Part shown: positions 49,920-55,338 of the stretch, one piece after another
How positions within the stretch are numbered: the first letter of the stretch is position 1
Layout: each line of letters opens with the position of its first letter
DNA from: an uncultured Lachnospiraceae bacterium
Lineage (GTDB): Bacteria > Bacillota > Clostridia > Lachnospirales > Lachnospiraceae
Assembly: GCA_910588865.1 (NCBI GenBank)
Contig: CAJUSJ010000010.1
Coordinates: 16,159-71,496 of the forward strand
Length of the DNA: 55,338 bases
Reading direction: 5' to 3'
The notes under the pieces: generated by a model
Told to the model about the DNA's origin: nothing
The model's database searches: none
What the model saw: only the letters and a program-made list of their open reading frames with translations
Position numbers and translations under genes: made by a program

Positions 49920-50570
49920 ATGAAAAAAGAACAGGTATTAGCAAGAATGAAGGAAGACTGCCTTGTCGCCGTAGTGCGGGCAAAGAATCTGGAGCAGGGC
50001 GAGAAAGTGGTTGACGCCATCATTGAGGGCGGGATCAATTTCATCGAGATTACCATGACCATGGATGAGGGCAACCCGATCGACTTTATCGCCGCCATGG
50101 TGAAGAAGTACAAGGACAACGACAAGGTTGTCATCGGCGCGGGCACTGTTCTTGATCCGGAGACCGCGAGACAGGTGATCCTGGCCGGAGCGAACTATGT
50201 TGTGAGTCCGGGCCTTAATGTAGAGACCGTGAAGCTGTGCAACCGCTACAGAGTTCCCATGCTCCCGGGCGTTATGACCCCAACAGAGGCCATCACGGCC
50301 ATGGAAGCGGGCTGCGACATCATCAAGATCTTCCCGGGCAACATCGTGGGACCGGCGGCCATCAGCTCCTTCAAGGGACCCCTTCCCCAGGGCGAGTTCA
50401 TGCCTTCCGGCGGCGTAGATGTGGACAATGTTGACAAGTGGATCAAGGCAGGCGCTTATGCCGTAGGTACCGGCTCCAGCCTGACCAAGGGAGCGAAGAC
50501 CGGAGATTTCGCCGCGGTGACAGCAAAGGCCAAAGAGTTCGTGGAGGCCGTAGCGGCAGCGAGAAAGTAA
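49920..50570 (+). CDS. kdgA: KDPG aldolase (2-keto-3-deoxy-6-phosphogluconate aldolase)
   Basis: A 216-residue class I aldolase splitting KDPG into pyruvate and glyceraldehyde-3-phosphate. The catalytic glutamate lies in NFIEITMTM (about residue 43), and the Schiff-base lysine in CDIIKIFPGNIVGP (about residue 139). GAGTVLDPETA and MPSGGVDVDNV are family motifs. AAGGAGAAGGAG precedes ATG 49920. It is the last enzyme of the uronate route, followed by kdgK. Confidence 0.95.
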   Translation: MKKEQVLARMKEDCLVAVVRAKNLEQGEKVVDAIIEGGINFIEITMTMDEGNPIDFIAAMVKKYKDNDKVVIGAGTVLDPETARQVILAGANYVVSPGLNVETVKLCNRYRVPMLPGVMTPTEAITAMEAGCDIIKIFPGNIVGPAAISSFKGPLPQGEFMPSGGVDVDNVDKWIKAGAYAVGTGSSLTKGAKTGDFAAVTAKAKEFVEAVAAARK

Positions 50571-50788
50571 ATTTTCCAACAGATTATCAAGAACCATGGC
50601 CAGGGCGGAAGGAGAGCGGGATATATGCTCCCAGGCCCCGGCCAAGAGATAAAAAGAAACCTTCACGCGTCCCGGGGCGGACAGGACCGACACAGGAAAG
50701 TCCGGCGGGCGCGTCTGGCATACCTGGATCCACGCCGCCCACCCGGCGGCAGGTTTTCAGAGTAATATAAAAAAAGGAGAAAGAAACA

Positions 50789-51820
50789 ATGGCAAAGATT
50801 GTAACCATGGGCGAGATCATGCTGAGACTGTCCACACCAAACAACGAGAAATTTATCCAGGCTGACGAATTTGACGTCAACTACGGCGGCGGCGAGGCCA
50901 ATGTAGCCGTATCCCTTGCCAACTACGGCCATGACGCTGAGTTCGTCACAGCGGTTCCGGCCAACCCCATCGGCGAGTGCGCCGTAGCCGCCTTAAGAAA
51001 GTACAATGTAGGCACAAAGCACATTGCGAGAAGCGGCGAGCGTCTGGGCATTTATTTCCTGGAGACAGGCTCCGCCATGAGAGCGTCCAATGTGGTTTAC
51101 GACAGAGCCCACAGCTCCATCTCCACGGCGACTCCTGACCAGTTTAACTTTGACGAGATCTTCGAGGGCGCTGACTGGTTCCATTTCACAGGCATCACTC
51201 CCGCTGTCAGCGACGCTGCCATCGAGCTGACCGAGGCTGCCTTAAAAGCCGCCAAGGCTCACAATGTAACCGTGTCCGTTGACTTAAACTTCCGCAAGAA
51301 ACTGTGGTCCTCCGAGAAGGCTCAGAAGGTTATGACCAATCTGATGCAGTATGTGGATGTGTGCATTGGCAATGAAGAAGATGCTGAGAAGGTTCTGGGC
51401 TTCAAGCCAGGCAACACCGATGTGACCTCCGGCGAGCTGGAGCTGGCAGGCTATGTTGACATCTTCAACCAGATGGCAGACAAGTTCGGCTTCAAGTACA
51501 TCATCAGCTCCTTAAGAGAGAGCCACAGCGCTTCCGACAACGGCTGGTCCGCGTGCATCATGGACGGCAAGACAAGGGAGTTCTATCACTCCAGAAAATA
51601 CCATATCACTCCAATCGTTGACCGGGTAGGCGGCGGGGATTCCTTCGCGGCAGGCCTGATCTGCGGTCTGGCAGACGGAAAAGACATGAAGGCCGCTCTG
51701 GAGTACGCGGTGGCGGCTTCCGCCCTGAAGCACACCATCCCCGGCGACTTCAACCTGGTTACCCGGGCTGATGTTGAGAGCCTGGCAGGCGGCGACGGCT
51801 CAGGACGTGTACAGAGATAA
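50789..51820 (+). CDS. kdgK: 2-keto-3-deoxygluconate kinase (PfkB family)
   Basis: A 343-residue sugar kinase making KDPG from KDG and ATP. It begins with KIVTMGEIMLRLSTP and VNYGGGEANVAVSLANYG. SVDLNFRKKLWS is in the middle, and the ATP/anion-hole motif VDRVGGGDSFAAGL with catalytic Asp is at about 282-295. AAAAGGAG is 10 bases before ATG 50789. The 218-base gap after kdgA holds no gene; it is GC-rich with short inverted repeats that may influence relative expression. Confidence 0.93.
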   Translation: MAKIVTMGEIMLRLSTPNNEKFIQADEFDVNYGGGEANVAVSLANYGHDAEFVTAVPANPIGECAVAALRKYNVGTKHIARSGERLGIYFLETGSAMRASNVVYDRAHSSISTATPDQFNFDEIFEGADWFHFTGITPAVSDAAIELTEAALKAAKAHNVTVSVDLNFRKKLWSSEKAQKVMTNLMQYVDVCIGNEEDAEKVLGFKPGNTDVTSGELELAGYVDIFNQMADKFGFKYIISSLRESHSASDNGWSACIMDGKTREFYHSRKYHITPIVDRVGGGDSFAAGLICGLADGKDMKAALEYAVAASALKHTIPGDFNLVTRADVESLAGGDGSGRVQR

Positions 51821-51923
51821 TCACCGCGGACAGAACAGAACAGAACCTCCACGGGCTGTTTGGTGCTATTTGAAAATAGAAGATCGGGCAGCAGGCCCAG
51901 GGGACAATAACTGACAACACTGG

Positions 51924-51968
51924 AAAAGGACAGCTCTATGCTCACAGGAGCATCAGGTCTGTCCTTTT
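51924..51968 (+). terminator. Terminator between the two PfkB kinases
   Basis: Outer stem AAAAGGACAG / CTGTCCTTTT around an inner TGCTC / GAGCA hairpin. Confidence 0.7.
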
Positions 51969-52038
51969 CTAAGCTTTTCCCGACCAGTTCCCGGAGCGGA
52001 TCGGGGAACGCGGCACCCGGAGAAGAAAGAGGTAGCAT

Positions 52039-53067
52039 ATGAAAGAAAAACGAACATTTGACCTTCTCACACTGGGGCAGCTTCTGCTGCGCCTCTCTCC
52101 CCCTGACAATGACCGTCTGGTGAGAGGAGATACGTTTATAAAACAGGTAGGCGGGGCGGAGCTGAACGTGGCTGTGGGCGTGGCTCTGTTAGGGCTCCAC
52201 ACGGGGATCATCTCAAAACTGCCTTCCCATGACATGGGAAGCTTTATGAAAAGCAAGATCCGCTCCTACGGGGTCAGCGACGACTTTTTCCTCTATGACA
52301 GTTCCCCCTCAGCCAGGGTGGGGATCTATTATTATGAAAATGGCGCCTATCCCAGGAAGCCCAAGGTAATCTATGACCGAAGCAACAGTTCCTTCTACTC
52401 CCTGAACATTGACGAGATTCCGCAGGAGGCCTACAGCGCCAGCAGATGTTTTCACACCACCGGGATCACCCTGGCTCTCAGCCAAAACCTGAGAGACACC
52501 ACTGTGGAGATGATGAAGCGGTTCAAAGAGGCTGGAACCCTGGTGTCCTTTGACGTGAATTTCCGGGGCAATCTGTGGACCGGTGAGGAGGCCAGGGAGT
52601 GCATTGAGAAGATCCTTCCATATGTGGACATTTTCTTCTGCTCAGAAGACACGGCCCGCCTCACATTTAAAAAGACAGGGACTGCCAAGGAGATGATGAA
52701 GAGCTTTACACAGGAGTATCCCATCTCCATCGTGGCCTCCACCCAGAGGGTGGTTCACAGTCCAAAGCGCCACACCTTCGGTTCCATCATGTACGACGCG
52801 AAAAAGCAGGAATACTTTGAGGAGGAACCCTACAGGGACATCGATGTGGTGGACCGGATCGGCAGCGGCGACGCCTATATTTCCGGCGCTCTCTACGGCC
52901 TTCTGACCAGTGAGTTTGACTGCGCCAGGGCTGTCCGCTACGGCAACGCCACCAGTGCTGTGAAGAACACCATACCAGGAGACCTTCCCTCTTCCAACTT
53001 AGAAGAGATCGAGACCATCATCAAAGCCCACAATCATATAGGCCATCAAAGCGAGATGGCCAGATAA
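52039..53067 (+). CDS. Second PfkB-family kinase, KdgK paralogue
   Basis: A 342-residue kinase similar in layout to the preceding KdgK: LTLGQLLLRLSPPDND, VGGAELNVAVGVALLG, SFDVNFRGNLWTGEEA, and the active-site motif VDRIGSGDAYISGAL. In that motif a serine replaces the usual Gly/Ala (GSGD versus GGGD), while the catalytic Asp is kept. AAAGAGG precedes ATG 52039. It lies after a terminator and so may be expressed separately. It could phosphorylate KDG or a related keto-deoxy sugar such as KDGal. Confidence 0.88.
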   Translation: MKEKRTFDLLTLGQLLLRLSPPDNDRLVRGDTFIKQVGGAELNVAVGVALLGLHTGIISKLPSHDMGSFMKSKIRSYGVSDDFFLYDSSPSARVGIYYYENGAYPRKPKVIYDRSNSSFYSLNIDEIPQEAYSASRCFHTTGITLALSQNLRDTTVEMMKRFKEAGTLVSFDVNFRGNLWTGEEARECIEKILPYVDIFFCSEDTARLTFKKTGTAKEMMKSFTQEYPISIVASTQRVVHSPKRHTFGSIMYDAKKQEYFEEEPYRDIDVVDRIGSGDAYISGALYGLLTSEFDCARAVRYGNATSAVKNTIPGDLPSSNLEEIETIIKAHNHIGHQSEMAR

Positions 53068-53387
53068 AAAGACCATTTACGGCCAGCAAAAACAAAATGG
53101 CCGCTTACCATAAGCGTTTGGGAGGATCCCCTCATATTTCCGGAGCGGATTCCAGGTTTATTGGGGACAAAAGCTGAAGCGGAAACGTCAGTTGTACCCG
53201 GGGCGGTTATGCCCGCGGCATATGAAAAAGGCAGCAGATCCATGGCCAGAGAATCCGCCCCTGGCGGTTTCCTGGCATGGGTCCATTACACACCCGCCAA
53301 AAAGAGGGGGAGGGCATTTAAGGCCCAGAAGGCGGCTGTGTGTCTCAACGGGAAAGCAACACCAATAATATACGGAGGTATTTATTT
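53068..53387. other. Intergenic stretch before the phosphofructokinase
   Basis: No supported gene. A weak CGGCC / GGCCG hairpin near 53080-53104 may end the kinase transcript. An open frame at 53161-53403 has no ribosome site and runs into the next gene. Confidence 0.35.
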
Positions 53388-54629
53388 ATGTCAGAATCAA
53401 TGAAAGGCAATGTAATCGTAGGCCAGTCCGGCGGTCCCACCGCGGTGATCAATTCCAGCCTCGCTGGCGTCTACAAGACAGCCATGGACCGGGGAGCCAA
53501 CAAGGTATATGGGATGCTCCACGGCGTTCAGGGACTTTTGGAGGAGCGGGTGGTAGACCTCGCGGACCACATCAAGAGTGACCTGGATATTGACCTGTTG
53601 AAGAGAACCCCCTCTTCTTTCCTGGGTTCCTGCCGTTATAAGCTGCCGGATATCAAGGACGGCACAGAGCTGTATGACAAGATCTTCAAGATCTTAGAGA
53701 AGCTGGAGATCGAGTATTTCTTCTACATAGGAGGAAACGACTCCATGGACACCATCAAGAAGCTGTCTGACTATGCCCTGTTAAATGGCAGCCAGATTCG
53801 CTTTATGGGTGTTCCCAAAACCATTGACAACGACCTGGCTGTGACAGACCACACTCCCGGCTTCGGAAGCGCCGCCAAATACATCGCGTCCATCACAAAG
53901 GAAGTTATCCGCGACGGCCTGGTGTACGACCAGGAGCAGGTGACCCTTCTTGAGATCATGGGAAGAAATGCCGGATGGCTTACAGGCGCGGCGGCCCTGG
54001 CCGCGGGGGAAGACTGCGAAGGACCGGACATGCTGTTTTTGCCTGAGATCACCTTTGACGTGGACGGCTTCATGAAGAAGGTCACGGATCTGCAGAAAGT
54101 GAAAAAGTCGGTTGTGGTGGCCATTTCCGAGGGCGTGAAGGTGGCTGACGGCCGGTATGTGTGCGAGCTGACAGATAATATTGACTATGTGGACGCCTTT
54201 GGTCACAAGCAGCTGACCGGAACCTCCCGGTATCTGGCCAACCGGATCTCCAAGGAGATGGGCTGCAAGACCAGGGCGATTGAGTTCAATTCCCTGCAAA
54301 GGTGTGCATCCCACATCGTAGGCCGGGTGGATATCACCGAGGCCTTCCAGGTAGGCGGAGCCGCGGTGAAGGCTGCTTTTGAGGGCGAGACAGGGAAGAT
54401 GATTATCCTGAAAAGAGTGTCTGATGACCCCTATATCTGTGTGACGGATATTTATGATGTCCATAAGATCGCCAATGTGGAGAAAAAGGTTCCCAGAGAG
54501 TGGATTAATGAGGATGGGGATTATGTGACACAGGATTTTGTGAATTATGTGAGACCTTTGATCCAGGCGGAATTGACGCCTATGATGGTGGATGGGCTGC
54601 CTAGGCATTTGAGGTTGGAGGATGTGTAG
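53388..54629 (+). CDS. PPi-type 6-phosphofructokinase
   Basis: A 413-residue enzyme phosphorylating fructose-6-phosphate. VIVGQSGGPTAVINSSL opens the fold. The phosphoryl-donor motif is IGGNDSMDT, with Asp where ATP-dependent enzymes have Gly (GGDGS). PKTIDNDL carries the lysine of PPi-dependent forms, and EIMGRNAGWLTGA follows. These residues favour pyrophosphate as donor. GGAGG is 11 bases before ATG 53388; the ORF extends back to 53340 without a ribosome site. It joins the uronate-derived triose level to glycolysis/gluconeogenesis. Confidence 0.93.
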   Translation: MSESMKGNVIVGQSGGPTAVINSSLAGVYKTAMDRGANKVYGMLHGVQGLLEERVVDLADHIKSDLDIDLLKRTPSSFLGSCRYKLPDIKDGTELYDKIFKILEKLEIEYFFYIGGNDSMDTIKKLSDYALLNGSQIRFMGVPKTIDNDLAVTDHTPGFGSAAKYIASITKEVIRDGLVYDQEQVTLLEIMGRNAGWLTGAAALAAGEDCEGPDMLFLPEITFDVDGFMKKVTDLQKVKKSVVVAISEGVKVADGRYVCELTDNIDYVDAFGHKQLTGTSRYLANRISKEMGCKTRAIEFNSLQRCASHIVGRVDITEAFQVGGAAVKAAFEGETGKMIILKRVSDDPYICVTDIYDVHKIANVEKKVPREWINEDGDYVTQDFVNYVRPLIQAELTPMMVDGLPRHLRLEDV

Positions 54630-54678
54630 GGAGAAGGACACACAATTTTAAACAATAATCTCTTTTGGAGAAATGAGA

Positions 54679-54716
54679 ATAAGCTGGCAGCCGAATATTG
54701 ATGCCAGCTTATTTAA
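54679..54716 (+). terminator. Terminator after the phosphofructokinase
   Basis: Perfect 11-base stem ATAAGCTGGCA / TGCCAGCTTAT with a 12-base loop, then TTAATTG. Confidence 0.75.
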
Positions 54717-55044
54717 TTGTACGAGTTGTGACAAGGGGGGAGGTGGCAAGTATAGGGACTCAAAAAGATGTGGAAAAGTCTTTGAAAGTCTGCTATACTA
54801 TCTCTATTAAATAGGAAATTCTTACCTAAATGGTTTTTCATAGTGGGTGCTGTTCTGGCAGATGTTCCATTGTGAGTTTATTAATGAGAGGCAGATGGCG
54901 AATAGGAGTAGAAAATTTGTAAAAAGTGTTGTAAAATATCTTATGAAATAACAGATGCATATGTTTTTAGAGGAAGAAAACTATAAGGTTGTCAGCTTGG
55001 AACCAAATTATAGGGTGAATTATAATTAGGAGATACATAATATT
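54717..55044. other. AT-rich intergenic region
   Basis: No gene is supported. A possible promoter TTGAAA, 17 bases, TATTAA sits at 54782-54810. Base composition turns clearly AT-rich compared with the rest of the chromosome, and stays so into the last gene. Confidence 0.4.
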
Positions 55045-55338
55045 ATGTTTAAAATAAAATGGGATTTGGACAACAATGGTGTGATTTTATCAGAGTATAT
55101 AGAAGAGAAAGAAACCCTAAATGCGCCACGGCCAGTTTATGTTGAAGAGCTGAAAATGCTTGAGTTGGATAAGGTGTTTAATCTTCCGGAAGAAAATGTT
55201 CCTGTCTGTTGGGAGGTAGATAGAAAATATTATTATAATGGAGAAATGATTGCCGAAACTCAAAAAGGAAATATTTATGAGGATCCAATCGTTTTAGTTC
55301 CAGAAGAATATAAGGATAGAACCTTAAAAACGATTGAC
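55045..55338 (+). CDS. Probable PAPS-reductase-family protein, N-terminal part
   Basis: TTAGGAG lies upstream of ATG 55045, and the frame stays open for 98 codons to the window edge. The sequence MFKIKWDLDNNGVILSEYIE, APRPVYVEELKMLELDKVF, VPVCWEVDRKYYYNGEMIAE resembles the N-terminal region, before the ATP-pyrophosphatase domain, of large phosphoadenosine-phosphosulfate-reductase-like proteins. I know these from clostridial and enterobacterial islands. The catalytic domain is outside the window, so this is tentative. The low-GC codon use suggests recent acquisition. Confidence 0.5.
   Translation, partial: MFKIKWDLDNNGVILSEYIEEKETLNAPRPVYVEELKMLELDKVFNLPEENVPVCWEVDRKYYYNGEMIAETQKGNIYEDPIVLVPEEYKDRTLKTID

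Noticed and set aside
53161..53403. 80-codon open frame before the phosphofructokinase
   Set aside because: No ribosome site, and it overlaps the real start region of the next gene.
1..55338. tRNA, rRNA or known riboswitch
   Set aside because: I saw no cloverleaf, rRNA segment or conserved riboswitch core by eye. A covariance-model scan would be needed to exclude short RNAs.

Overview
The window looks like a Lachnospiraceae-type Clostridia chromosome (Enterocloster/Hungatella/Lacrimispora-like). The reasons are moderate-to-high GC with strong AGGAGG ribosome sites, CodY next to DprA and TopA, a Gx-family/NusG-II/FMN-binding gene set, a type-2 GalT, PPi-type phosphofructokinase and a clostridial uronate regulon. 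No rRNA, tRNA or CRISPR was seen.

Bases 1 to about 14,250 are the right-hand part of an integrated mobile element; its left end is outside the window. It carries small proteins of unknown function, a BRCT-containing NAD+ DNA ligase, a RecJ-like DHH exonuclease, and an overlapping integration module: HTH/zinc-finger protein, SHOCT protein and two large serine recombinases. An Rpn-type nuclease gene and decayed sequence follow. The element ends inside comM, of which only the 3' third remains. Two small element genes have single in-frame stop codons.

14,253 to 18,872 is a housekeeping run: comM fragment, dprA, topA, codY. 18,910 to 32,604 holds two interleaved themes. One is extracytosolic flavin chemistry: a NusG domain II protein, a membrane protein with five tandem FMN-binding domains, a Gx-family membrane protein, and the ApbE lipoprotein that would attach FMN. 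This resembles a flavin-based extracellular electron transfer set. The other is galactoside use: GalT, an AraC regulator, a sugar-binding protein and a GH36 alpha-galactosidase. There a deletion has removed the divergent promoter and both N-termini of the regulator and binding protein, and no permease genes are present.

32,605 to 36,638 encodes a heterodimeric ABC exporter behind its own promoter, a 31-codon leader ORF and two intrinsic terminators, a layout like the BmrB-BmrCD attenuation system. Then come a PepSY protein, a DUF368 (undecaprenyl-phosphate translocase family) protein, lacI-uxaC, a GtrII-like membrane protein, a flotillin, a GH1 gene with a large in-frame deletion, and a MupG-family protein.

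47,290 to 54,629 is hexuronate/KDG catabolism: altronate dehydratase, IclR regulator, KDPG aldolase, two PfkB kinases and a PPi-type phosphofructokinase. Identical 14-bp operators lie at the lacI-uxaC and uxaA promoters. UxaC, UxaA, KdgK and KdgA take hexuronates to pyruvate and glyceraldehyde-3-phosphate, but the tagaturonate/fructuronate reductase is not in the window. The last 600 bases turn AT-rich and begin a gene resembling the PAPS-reductase family. Several short intergenic repeat families are scattered through the chromosomal part.
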